64,000 bases of DNA from an uncultured Cellvibrionales bacterium (lineage in GTDB: Bacteria > Pseudomonadota > Gammaproteobacteria > Pseudomonadales > Dasaniaceae): NCBI GenBank assembly GCA_913019905.1, contig CAJVZD010000003.1:1-64000 (forward strand), read 5' to 3'. Positions 36,718 to 44,497 of this stretch are shown in pieces. The position numbers and the translations under genes were made by a program. The notes beneath the pieces were generated by a model. It saw only the letters and a list, made by a program, of their open reading frames with translations. It was not told the origin of the DNA and searched no databases. The number at the start of each line of letters is the position of its first letter. Within the stretch, counting starts at the first letter, position 1.

Positions 36718-36968
36718 TTGCCAGTTAACTTGCTGACAGCGATATGTGCAGCAACCTCGTCATCGAGACTAAAAATAGTGTTGCTAACCCTGAAGACTTT
36801 TGGCGCTGAAAAGGCTGGAGACTGCAGGCATGTTACGGTCTCGCCCGGGTGGAAGCCGAGTTCCATCATACGGATACGGTAATTTTCAGCTAGGGCGTCA
36901 TCAAAGTGTTTGATAAGGCATTGCTCGCCGGCCTTGAGGGACCATAGCGATATGGACGATGTGGTCAA
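36714..36968 (-). CDS. feoA: Ferrous iron transport accessory protein FeoA
   Basis: 84-aa SH3-like cytoplasmic protein needed for FeoB activity. SLWSLKAGEQCLIKHF, RIRMMELGFHPGETVTCLQ and the final DDEVAAHIAVSKL are typical FeoA. It is the first gene of the feoAB operon. There is no feoC. Confidence 0.92.
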   Translation of the reverse strand: MTTSSISLWSLKAGEQCLIKHFDDALAENYRIRMMELGFHPGETVTCLQSPAFSAPKVFRVSNTIFSLDDEVAAHIAVSKLTGK

Positions 36969-37007
36969 TTTGGAAAACCCGACAGAATTAAAGGGCTTAG
37001 ATACTAA

Positions 37008-37034
37008 TACGAAAGATTCTCATTTGCAATTAAT
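37008..37034 (-). promoter_or_regulatory. Possible Fur box upstream of feoA
   Basis: About 45-65 bases upstream of feoA the minus strand reads GCAAATGAGAATCTTTCGTA. The TGAGAAT half matches the Fur 7-1-7 half-site TGATAAT in six of seven positions; the other half is weak (about four of seven). Fur control of feoAB is common, so the call is plausible but not firm. Confidence 0.4.
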
Positions 37035-37480
37035 TTACTGGTGACTCTATTGGCCGATTAGTTGTTTTGCCTACGTTTTAAAACGGATTGCACCGACAGG
37101 CCTGTTTGATAATCGATACTGATTTTTTAGCCGTTGTAGTCTAATTCCTCAACTCAGTGGGGCCGCCAATAAACCCCTTGCCATCGAGGAGAAGTTGTAA
37201 ATAACCACTTCGCCGTCCGTGATCTCATAGAGCACATCGCTTTCACCTCCCTGGCTATAAATAGGTTTGCATTTGCCGAGCCGCAAGACAGTCATTGAAG
37301 GCATCAGATCAGGCTTAAACGGTTCAGATCACGCGATTTCCCAGCTCTTTTCGACGCGAGGAATAGATTTGGGTGGTCCAGAATTTGTTCTGCAAACTGT
37401 AAACTTCTTGACAGATTACGGCATGGCTATCACCGATAATACCTCCCATCATAAATCGATAACTAAGGCAGGAGCTTAAA
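37035..37480. other. Intergenic before the 2-hydroxyacid operon, with two uncertain small ORFs
   Basis: It contains the perfect palindromes CGTTTTAAAACG (37074-37085) and ACAGGCCTGT (37096-37105). A minus-strand 51-codon frame (37304 down to 37149) has a protein-like product (TVLRLGKCKPIYSQGG ... YEITDGEVVIYNFSSM). A plus-strand 71-codon frame (37267-37479) overlaps it and ends one base before the next gene. Neither has a good ribosome-binding site. The minus-strand one looks more like a remnant of real coding sequence. GGAG for the next gene lies at 37471. Confidence 0.3.
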
Positions 37481-39016
37481 ATGAATGGTGCTGAATCTCT
37501 GTTGAGTTCACTGATCGACGCTGGCGTCGATGTCTGTTTTGCCAATCCCGGAACATCGGAAATGCAGCTGGTTGCTGCCATTGACAAAATCCCCGGTATG
37601 CGTCCAATTCTCGGGCTATTCGAAGGTGTTGTCAGCGGTGCTGCCGATGGTTATGGCCGCATGGCCGATAAACCCGCCATCACCTTGTTGCATCTGGGCT
37701 CGGGATTTTCCAATAGTATGGCGAACTTGCACAATGCCAAGCGTGCCAATACGCCGATAGTCAATATCATCGGCGACCATGCCACTTATCATCTGCCCCT
37801 GGATGCGCCCTTGACGTCAGATGTACCAGCGCACGCCGCGCTAACTACAGACTGGGTCAGGGTCTGCAGCTCGGCGCAATCGATGGGCGCTGATGGTGTT
37901 GAAGCTGTCGCTGCCGCCATGGACGGGCGTCAGGCCAATGTTATTGTTCCCGCCAACTACGCCTGGACCGAAGGCGGAGAAACCGCTAGTCCGTTACCCA
38001 CCCCTAAGCTAAAAAAGGTGTGCGACGAAACTATCGCCGCAGCGGCCGACGCCTTGCGTAGCGGCGAAAACAGTTGCCTGTTTTTGGGCGGTAAAGCGCT
38101 GCGTGAAGAAGGCTTGGTAGCGGCCAAGCGTATTGAGTCGGCTACCGGAGCGCGCCTTATTCACGAAGTCTTCCCTGCGCGCGTGCAACGCGGTGGCGGT
38201 CGGCCCACTATTGAGCGGTTGCCCTACTTTGGCGAAGTAGCCAGCGAAACACTGAAAGACATAAAACATTTGGTCACGGTGGGAACTAAGGCACCGGTAT
38301 CATTTTTTGCCTACCCTGGAAAGCCCGGTAAACTCTGGCCCGAAGAATGTGCGGTGCATGGATTGGCGACCCGGCAACAGGACCAGATCGGCGCATTGGA
38401 AGCCTTGGCTGATTATCTGGATGCCCCTGTAATCGGCTCCGCAGAAAAACCACCGCTACCAGAGATTCCCGAAGGTCCAATGACTGCAGAATCCGTCAAC
38501 GCGGTTGTCGCCAACTTACTTCCGGAGAACGCCATTGTGTCCGACGAAGGCACCACGGCACTAGCCTTCTCCTATCATTTTTTTGACAGTGCGGCGCCCC
38601 ACGACTGGCTCGCTCTAACCGGCGGAGCCATCGGCCAGGGGCTGCCAGTGGCCGTGGGCGCGGCGGTCGCCTGTCCGGATCGCAAGGTAGTCAGCCTGCA
38701 GTCCGACGGTAGCGCCATGTACACTAATCAGTCACTGTGGACTATGGCTAGAGAAAATCTGGATGTTTGCGTGGTGATCTACAACAACAGTAGCTATGCC
38801 ATCCTCAATATCGAACTGATGCGGGTGGGGGTCACCGATCCCGGTGAGCGCGCCCGATCTATGCTCGATCTGTCTAACCCGACCATCAACTGGACCGGCA
38901 TCGCCGAAGGGATGGGGGTCAAAGCCAATCGAGCGACCAGCACAGAAGAATTTACCGCACTGTTCGAAGAGGCGATGGCGAACAAGGGCCCGCGCTTGAT
39001 CGAAGTCATGCTGTAA
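37481..39016 (+). CDS. ThDP-dependent enzyme, acetolactate synthase / benzoylformate decarboxylase-like
   Basis: 511-aa three-domain ThDP enzyme. The N-terminal PYR domain has FANPGTSEMQLV and the activating glutamate in FEGVVSGAADGYGR. The C-terminal PP domain has the Mg/ThDP motif from QSDGSAMY to IYNNSSYAILN (GDGS replaced by SDGS). Automatic pipelines usually call this group acetolactate synthase large subunit, but no small subunit is present, and the two following genes oxidise 2-hydroxy acids to 2-oxo acids, so a 2-oxoacid decarboxylase role is more likely here. GGAG precedes the ATG at 37481. The gene and its two followers are richer in G+C than most of the window. Confidence 0.85.
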   Translation: MNGAESLLSSLIDAGVDVCFANPGTSEMQLVAAIDKIPGMRPILGLFEGVVSGAADGYGRMADKPAITLLHLGSGFSNSMANLHNAKRANTPIVNIIGDHATYHLPLDAPLTSDVPAHAALTTDWVRVCSSAQSMGADGVEAVAAAMDGRQANVIVPANYAWTEGGETASPLPTPKLKKVCDETIAAAADALRSGENSCLFLGGKALREEGLVAAKRIESATGARLIHEVFPARVQRGGGRPTIERLPYFGEVASETLKDIKHLVTVGTKAPVSFFAYPGKPGKLWPEECAVHGLATRQQDQIGALEALADYLDAPVIGSAEKPPLPEIPEGPMTAESVNAVVANLLPENAIVSDEGTTALAFSYHFFDSAAPHDWLALTGGAIGQGLPVAVGAAVACPDRKVVSLQSDGSAMYTNQSLWTMARENLDVCVVIYNNSSYAILNIELMRVGVTDPGERARSMLDLSNPTINWTGIAEGMGVKANRATSTEEFTALFEEAMANKGPRLIEVML

Positions 39017-39074
39017 TTCACGATTCAATAATATACTTCCGGTTTGAGTCTGGTTTTTTTATGGAGTGAACGTT

Positions 39075-40448
39075 ATGTCTGGCTTATTGAATCAACTGGC
39101 TGTTTTGCTGGGTAAACAGGGCTTTCTCCAGGGCGACGCCCTGAAAGACCACCCCGCCTGCGTAATGCAAACTCCGCTGGCACTGATGCGACCCGTCTCT
39201 ACAGAAGAATTGTCTGAGGCTGTAAAGCTTTGTCATGCCGCCGGTCAACCAGTGGTTCCCCAGGGCGGACGTACCGGTCTGGTGGGCGGGCAGCAGGCGA
39301 CAGGAACGGAAATCGTTATTTCGTTGGAGCGCATGAGTCAAATTGAAGAGCTCGACCAGAGTGGTCGAACAATGACCGTGCAAGCGGGCTGCCCTTTGCA
39401 AACGGTGCAGGATACCGCAACCGAGCGAGAGTTGATGTTCCCCTTGGATTTAGGCGCCCGCGGTACCGCCACCATTGGCGGTAATATTTCCACCAACGCC
39501 GGTGGTAACAGAGTGGTTCGTTTTGGCATGATGCGCGAAATGGTACTCGGGCTGGAGGCGGTATTAGCTGATGGCACCATTCTCACCTCGATGAACAAGG
39601 TGATCAAAAACAACACCGGTTACGACCTCAAACAACTGTTTGTCGGGTCTGAGGGCACATTGGGTATAGTCACTCGCGCAGTGCTTCGGTTGCGGCCCAT
39701 GGCACGAAGCCGGAATACAGCTCTGGTGGCCGTCAGCGATTTTGAAAAAGTGATTGAGCTACTGCGCAACGCGGACAGTACACTGGGCGGCAGCATGAGC
39801 TCCTTTGAAGTTATGTGGAATAGTTTTTATAGCCACGTGACCAATAGCAGCGATCGCCACCGCAAACCTCTACCCGACAATTATCCCTATTACGTGATTA
39901 TTGAAGCAATGGGTGCCAGTCAGGAAGTGGACGACGTCAGATTTGAGGCTGCAATGGGTGAATTATTTGAGTCGGGCTTGGTAGAAAATGCCGTGCTGGC
40001 CAAGTCGGGTTCAGAACGGGAGGCTATCTGGGCGATTCGCGACGACATAGAATCGCTGATGGGCCTGCACCCAATGTTTGTATTTGATGTCAGCGTGCCG
40101 TTAGCGCATATGCAATCTTATGTCTCGGATATCGAGGCTCAGTTGAATAAGCAGTGGCCCGAGTCCCGCTGTATTATTTTCGGCCATCTCGGGGACGGCA
40201 ACATTCATGTGGTGGCCGCCGTCAGTAGCGGTTCGGACGAGGCGCGTGCGGCAGTGGAACATATTGTCTACGGAGCCCTGCGTGGGCGTGATGGTGTGAT
40301 CTCTGCCGAACACGGCATAGGGTTAGAAAAAAAGTCACATCTGGATGTAAGCAGGAACCCCGAGGAAATTGCGCTGATGAAAACCTTGAAAAAGGCACTG
40401 GATCCAAAAGGAATTTTGAACCCCGGTAAGATCATTGATCTTGGATAA
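39075..40448 (+). CDS. FAD-binding 2-hydroxyacid dehydrogenase (GlcD/D2HGDH-like)
   Basis: 457-aa flavoenzyme of the vanillyl-alcohol-oxidase fold. The PCMH FAD domain shows VVPQGGRTGLVGGQQ, VQAGCPLQTVQD, LDLGARGTATIGGNISTNAGG and NNTGYDLKQLFVGSEGTLG. The C-terminal FAD-oxidase domain has IFGHLGDGNIHVV and ISAEHGIGLEKK, the metal and substrate residues of D-2-hydroxyacid dehydrogenases, and the usual end DPKGILNPGKI. Expected reaction: D-2-hydroxy acid to 2-oxo acid, electrons to the respiratory chain or ETF. The ATG at 39075 has GGAG 8 bases upstream. Confidence 0.92.
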   Translation: MSGLLNQLAVLLGKQGFLQGDALKDHPACVMQTPLALMRPVSTEELSEAVKLCHAAGQPVVPQGGRTGLVGGQQATGTEIVISLERMSQIEELDQSGRTMTVQAGCPLQTVQDTATERELMFPLDLGARGTATIGGNISTNAGGNRVVRFGMMREMVLGLEAVLADGTILTSMNKVIKNNTGYDLKQLFVGSEGTLGIVTRAVLRLRPMARSRNTALVAVSDFEKVIELLRNADSTLGGSMSSFEVMWNSFYSHVTNSSDRHRKPLPDNYPYYVIIEAMGASQEVDDVRFEAAMGELFESGLVENAVLAKSGSEREAIWAIRDDIESLMGLHPMFVFDVSVPLAHMQSYVSDIEAQLNKQWPESRCIIFGHLGDGNIHVVAAVSSGSDEARAAVEHIVYGALRGRDGVISAEHGIGLEKKSHLDVSRNPEEIALMKTLKKALDPKGILNPGKIIDLG

Positions 40449-40470
40449 GTAAAAAGAGGGAGTTAAGCTA

Positions 40471-41613
40471 ATGACAAAACGACTCGCGTCCGTGACAGCC
40501 GAAGACTACAGGCTTCTCGCAGAAAAACGCTTGCCGACCTTTTTGTACGATTATATTGCCGGTGGTGCCAACGATGAAATGACCATGGCCGCTAATATAG
40601 CGGACTTTCGCAAACTGTGTTTAAAGCAACAGGTTATGCGCGACGTCAGCGACGTCGATATCAGCACCGTTCTGAGCGGCAAGGCCTGCCGTATGCCTCT
40701 CGCGCTGGCACCGGTTGGCATGGCCGGCATGATGGCGCGGCGCGGCGAGGTACAGGCCGCACGAGGGGCTGAAAAAGCGGGTGTGCCGTTCACCTGCTCG
40801 ACGGTGGGCATCTGTTCTGTGGAAGAAATCAAAGCCGCTACAAATAGCCCGTTTTGGTTTCAGCTCTATATGCTGCGTAATCGCGACGTTGTGCTTTCCA
40901 TCCTGGAACGGGCAAAAGCAGCCGGTTGTGAAACGCTGGTTTTTACCGTTGATTTGGCAGTGCCGGGTATGCGTCATCGCGACCGCCGTAATGCAATGGG
41001 TGCCGGAGGTCTGGCAATACTTTCGCAGATCGTCGCACGGCCACGCTGGGCCGTTGATGTGGGGCTCAGAGGGCAACCTCACTCCTTGGGTAACCTGACG
41101 GAAGTTGCCACAGATACCAGTAGCTTGAATGGTTACAAAAACTTTGTCGAAGAGCAGTTTGACGCCACCGTCAGCTGGAAAGATATTGCCTGGCTGCGGT
41201 CGGTATGGTCGGGAAAACTCATTATTAAAGGCGTGTTGCAAGAAGATGATGCGCGTGAGGCTATGGATGCCGGTGCCGATGGCGTCGTCGTGTCCAATCA
41301 CGGTGGGAGGCAACTGGACAGTGTGGCTTCCAGTATATCCAAACTACCGGCGGTCGTATCTGCTGTGGGCGATCAAATGGAAGTTTACATGGACGGCGGT
41401 GTTCGCAGCGGTATCGATGTCGTCAAAGCGATTGCCCTGGGCGCGCGCGGCGTATTGATTGGTCGTCCCTGGATATGGACGGTTGCCGCCAAAAAAGAAG
41501 CGGGCCTCATCGACCTACTCAACACTTTTCAGCAAGAAATCTCGGTCGCCATGGCTTTAATGGGCGTTAACAAAATCGATCAGCTACATGGTGGTATGAT
41601 CGAGAGATGCTAA
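40471..41613 (+). CDS. FMN-dependent alpha-hydroxy acid oxidase/dehydrogenase (LldD/MdlB-like)
   Basis: 380-aa TIM-barrel flavoenzyme. It shows FLYDYIAGGANDE, ALAPVGMAGMMARRGE, FQLYMLRNRD, LVFTVDLAVPGMRHRD and the active-site SNHGGRQLDS with H277. MDGGVRSGIDVVKAIALGA and LIGRPWIW complete the FMN phosphate site. It oxidises L-2-hydroxy acids (lactate, mandelate or similar). GGGAG precedes the ATG. As third gene of the operon it complements the D-specific enzyme before it; together they would feed the same 2-oxo acid to the ThDP enzyme. Confidence 0.93.
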   Translation: MTKRLASVTAEDYRLLAEKRLPTFLYDYIAGGANDEMTMAANIADFRKLCLKQQVMRDVSDVDISTVLSGKACRMPLALAPVGMAGMMARRGEVQAARGAEKAGVPFTCSTVGICSVEEIKAATNSPFWFQLYMLRNRDVVLSILERAKAAGCETLVFTVDLAVPGMRHRDRRNAMGAGGLAILSQIVARPRWAVDVGLRGQPHSLGNLTEVATDTSSLNGYKNFVEEQFDATVSWKDIAWLRSVWSGKLIIKGVLQEDDAREAMDAGADGVVVSNHGGRQLDSVASSISKLPAVVSAVGDQMEVYMDGGVRSGIDVVKAIALGARGVLIGRPWIWTVAAKKEAGLIDLLNTFQQEISVAMALMGVNKIDQLHGGMIERC

Positions 41614-41760
41614 CCACCACGCCACAATCACATTCGCTTGTTGACGGTTAGGTCGACGATTGTTCGTTAGTGTAACCGTTAGATGCCATCTGTTCTACTC
41701 TAGCGACGCAGGAGGCAACAACTGTTTCCCGGTCGGCGCCGCCATTTTAAACAGTACGTT

Positions 41761-42726
41761 TTAGGCGGCGGTTAATCGCAATCTGCTTGTTTCATATTCA
41801 TCAACCAGTCGAGAAACGAGTTCTTCGGTCGAAACAACAGCTTTCAATGCACCGATGCCCTGACCGCAACCCCAGATATCTTTCCACGCTTTAGTCTTGG
41901 TATTGCCACCGGAGCCAAAATTCATTTTCGATGGATCACTTTTTGGCAGGTCAGCGGGGTCTAAGCCTGCAGCTTCAATAGAAGGCCCAAGATAGTTACC
42001 ATGCACGCCGGTAAAGAGGTTGGTATATACGATATCTGCCGCAGCGTAGTCTACCAGGGCTTGCTTGTAACCGAGGTCGGCGTTCGCTTCTTTCGTCGCA
42101 ATAAATGCGGATCCGATATAAGCAAGATCGGCACCCATCGCCAGCGCTGCCAGTACCGCGTTGCCATTGGCGATAGAGCCCGACAGCAACAATGGACCAT
42201 CAAACCACTCGCGAATTTCCTGAACTAAAGCAAAGGGTGACAACGACCCTGCATGGCCACCTGCACCCGCTGCCACAGCGATAAGGCCGTCGGCGCCTTT
42301 TGCAACGGCTTTTTTGGCAAAGTGATTGTCAATAATATCGTGCAAAACGATGCCACCGTAGGAATGAATACGGTCGTTTACGTCTTCTCTAGCGCCCAGA
42401 GAGGTGATGATAATTGGCACCTTGTATTTTTCGCATAAAGCAATGTCTTCATCCAGCCTGTCGTTTGAACGATGGACAATTTGGTTCACTGCAAAAGGCG
42501 CCGAAGGTTTATCGGGGTTGGCTTTATCGTAAGCGGCGAGTTCCGAGGTGATTTTTTCCAGCCATTCATCCAGCATAGCTAACGGCCGTGCATTTAACGA
42601 CGGAAACGATCCGACAATACCCGCCTTACATTGGGCGATCACCAGATCGGGGTTGGAAATAATAAACAGTGGTGAAGCTACAACGGGTACCGACAAGCGG
42701 CCTTTCAATATCTCAGGTATTGCCAT
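41761..42726 (-). CDS. Nitronate monooxygenase / 2-nitropropane dioxygenase-like flavoprotein
   Basis: 321-aa TIM-barrel FMN enzyme. It shows PVVASPLFIISNPDLVIAQ, GIVGSFPSLNARP, VAAGAGGHAGSLSPFAL (the conserved HAG), LLLSGSIANGNAVLAALAMGADLAYIGSAFIAT and WGCGQGIGAL. It would oxidise alkyl nitronates or act as an NADH-dependent flavin reductase. Start ATG 42726 (MAIPEILKGR); a TTG five codons upstream is possible. It is divergent from the PadR gene across a double operator, so PadR probably controls it. Confidence 0.88.
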   Translation of the reverse strand: MAIPEILKGRLSVPVVASPLFIISNPDLVIAQCKAGIVGSFPSLNARPLAMLDEWLEKITSELAAYDKANPDKPSAPFAVNQIVHRSNDRLDEDIALCEKYKVPIIITSLGAREDVNDRIHSYGGIVLHDIIDNHFAKKAVAKGADGLIAVAAGAGGHAGSLSPFALVQEIREWFDGPLLLSGSIANGNAVLAALAMGADLAYIGSAFIATKEANADLGYKQALVDYAAADIVYTNLFTGVHGNYLGPSIEAAGLDPADLPKSDPSKMNFGSGGNTKTKAWKDIWGCGQGIGALKAVVSTEELVSRLVDEYETSRLRLTAA

Positions 42727-42762
42727 GACTGATTCGCTCAATTGTTAAAAACTAAAGTTTAA

Positions 42763-42780
42763 TATGCATAAATTTGCATA
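42763..42780. promoter_or_regulatory. PadR-type operator 1
   Basis: TATGCA-N6-TGCATA (42763-42768 and 42775-42780), in the gap between the divergent flavoenzyme and padR genes. An identical-spacing copy lies 38 bases to the right. PadR sites are usually dyads of ATG-like half-sites, which fits. Confidence 0.65.
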
Positions 42781-42800
42781 TCAATCTATTTTCGATAAAT

Positions 42801-42818
42801 TATGCAATTAATTGCATA
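42801..42818. promoter_or_regulatory. PadR-type operator 2 (20-bp perfect palindrome)
   Basis: TATGCA-N6-TGCATA again (42801-42806 and 42813-42818), here part of a perfect 20-base palindrome, 42800-42819. It is 47 bases before the padR ATG. Confidence 0.65.
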
Positions 42819-42865
42819 AAAGAAAAAAAGACAGGTAGAATGACTTTTTGTTACTGAGCTCAGTT

Positions 42866-43417
42866 ATGGCACTTTCCCACGCAATATTAACGGCCCTTCT
42901 CGAAGAGGACCTGACCGGCTACCAGCTAGCGAAGAAGTTTGACGTTTCTTTGGGTTTTTTTTGGCGCGCCTCCCACCAGCAGATTTATCAGGAATTGAAA
43001 CGCCTGCATCAGCGGGAGGAAATTCACGCAAAAGAAGTTGAACAGTCCGGTAAGCCGAACAAAAAAATATATTCTCTTACCGACCAGGGCCGAGAGAGTC
43101 TGGATCGATGGGTGCTAGCCGAAACCAGGCCCAGAGCAGGGAAAGACGAGCTCTTTGTCAAGATGTATAACGTGGGTCATTCATCGGTTGAGGCAATCGC
43201 CAAAATCGTCCGTGAGCGTAGAGAGGAACACATCAACCGTTTGTCTCTCTATAAAAGAATTGAAGATCGAAGTTATCGGGACCCCTTTAGTCTTCCCGAC
43301 AATAAAAAAGGCATTTATCTCGCTTTGTCCGCCGGGATTAGACAGGAAGAAACTTTTATTGCCTGGTGTGAAGAGGCGATCACATTGCTCGCCACGGTTG
43401 AAGAACCGTCTATTTGA
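42866..43417 (+). CDS. PadR family transcriptional regulator
   Basis: 183-aa winged-helix repressor. The N-terminal domain reads MALSHAILTALLEEDLTGYQ, then FFWRASHQQIYQELKRL and KKIYSLTDQGRESLDRW, the PadR pattern. The C-terminal helical dimerisation domain (Vir-like) follows. ATG 42866 fits the family start; a TTG at 42848 is in frame upstream. It probably represses itself and the divergent flavoenzyme. Confidence 0.92.
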   Translation: MALSHAILTALLEEDLTGYQLAKKFDVSLGFFWRASHQQIYQELKRLHQREEIHAKEVEQSGKPNKKIYSLTDQGRESLDRWVLAETRPRAGKDELFVKMYNVGHSSVEAIAKIVRERREEHINRLSLYKRIEDRSYRDPFSLPDNKKGIYLALSAGIRQEETFIAWCEEAITLLATVEEPSI

Positions 43418-43519
43418 TTAGCCGTGAAATAGAAAAGCTGATCTGTCGAAATAACCCTCCGGCATGATTTGGAGTGAGAATGGTGCGCAATAGCGGTCGC
43501 GAAAAAAGCCTCAGGTCGT

Positions 43520-44290
43520 TCACTGTCGTTTGTCGTGATACATCGGGATCATTTTATGGTGCTGAAATATATTGCGGATGGTTCCATTCTTGTAGAGATG
43601 ATCAAGTGCTCCCTGCCAATCAGAAATAATCTTGTCTGATGTTTTCCTGTTGAACACTATATACAAGAACCTTTCTTCTAGTTTCAATGCGATTCTGACA
43701 TTATCCTGTTCGAATTCATCCGTTTTGTTGATTGTTTCGGTCACTGTCGCTGTCGTGTCATACCAGAGATCTATTCTGTTAGCCATTAGCATAGATAACG
43801 CTTGCTTCGGCTTTTTCACCCTGCTTATTTCTGGAAAGTTCTCTGCGGCTAAAAACTCGGCGGTCGCCGCCGACCGTTGCACTCCAATGGTGTATAAACG
43901 GGCATCTTCCAGGCTGAAAATTTGTAATTCGGAAAGACGGTTTTTAAAAAAGGCGTACTCCTTTACAGCTATCGGACCTAGCCACTTAAAGTTGTTCTCT
44001 CTGGATTTGTTTCGATTTACAGAAAATAGAACGGAATTCTTTTTCGAGGACGCGATTTTTAGCGCTCGTGAAAACGGCAGTGTGTAAATAGGGTCCTTTG
44101 AGCGTGTCAACGCTTGAATTTCTTTTACAATATCAACAGCTGGCCCCTTTAATACACCGTTTTCGACGAAGTTTAATGGGGGCCAGTCTTCAGTCATTAT
44201 ATATAAAGGCTCTTCGCTACGAACACTTGCGCTAAACAGAATCGCTATAGCCGCAAAAAGGCGAGTAGCGTTTGCAAGGGGCATTTTCAT
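43520..44290 (-). CDS. Periplasmic solute-binding protein, family 3
   Basis: 256-aa exported protein. A signal peptide (MKMPLANATRLFAAIAILFS, cut near VRS-EE) is followed by YIMTEDWPPLNFVENGVLKG, the typical opening of SBP_bac_3 amino-acid-type binding domains, and by GVQRSAATAEFL and ANRIDLWYDTTAT. No permease or ATPase is adjacent. Stand-alone members of this type occur beside, or fused to, diguanylate cyclases; the divergent gene is a diguanylate cyclase, so it may act as an accessory sensor. This is inference. A TTG at 44311 is an alternative start. Confidence 0.85.
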   Translation of the reverse strand: MKMPLANATRLFAAIAILFSASVRSEEPLYIMTEDWPPLNFVENGVLKGPAVDIVKEIQALTRSKDPIYTLPFSRALKIASSKKNSVLFSVNRNKSRENNFKWLGPIAVKEYAFFKNRLSELQIFSLEDARLYTIGVQRSAATAEFLAAENFPEISRVKKPKQALSMLMANRIDLWYDTTATVTETINKTDEFEQDNVRIALKLEERFLYIVFNRKTSDKIISDWQGALDHLYKNGTIRNIFQHHKMIPMYHDKRQ

Positions 44291-44497
44291 AAGCGGTAGG
44301 AGAGTATCCAAGATTAATTATTAGTATAGGTGTTTCGTTTCACCCTTCAACGTAACTTTTCGAGTAGAAGTACTCGCAGATTACCGATTGTGGCGACCGT
44401 TGCTTTTTAGGAGCTAATACTATTTACTTAACTATTGCAGAAGGATGGATTCATCATTTGATTCAGAGGATTGAAGTGACTATCGGTTGAGATTTCA

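Noticed and set aside
37481-39016. Calling the ThDP enzyme a true acetolactate synthase (ilvB/ilvI)
   Set aside because: No regulatory small subunit, shorter than IlvB, and partnered with 2-hydroxyacid oxidising enzymes instead of branched-chain biosynthesis genes.
40621-41313. Long antisense frame (230 codons) opposite the FMN 2-hydroxyacid oxidase gene
   Set aside because: It lies wholly inside a clear gene on the other strand; its product is rich in His, Cys and Arg with no recognisable motif, as expected of a shadow frame in G+C-rich coding DNA.
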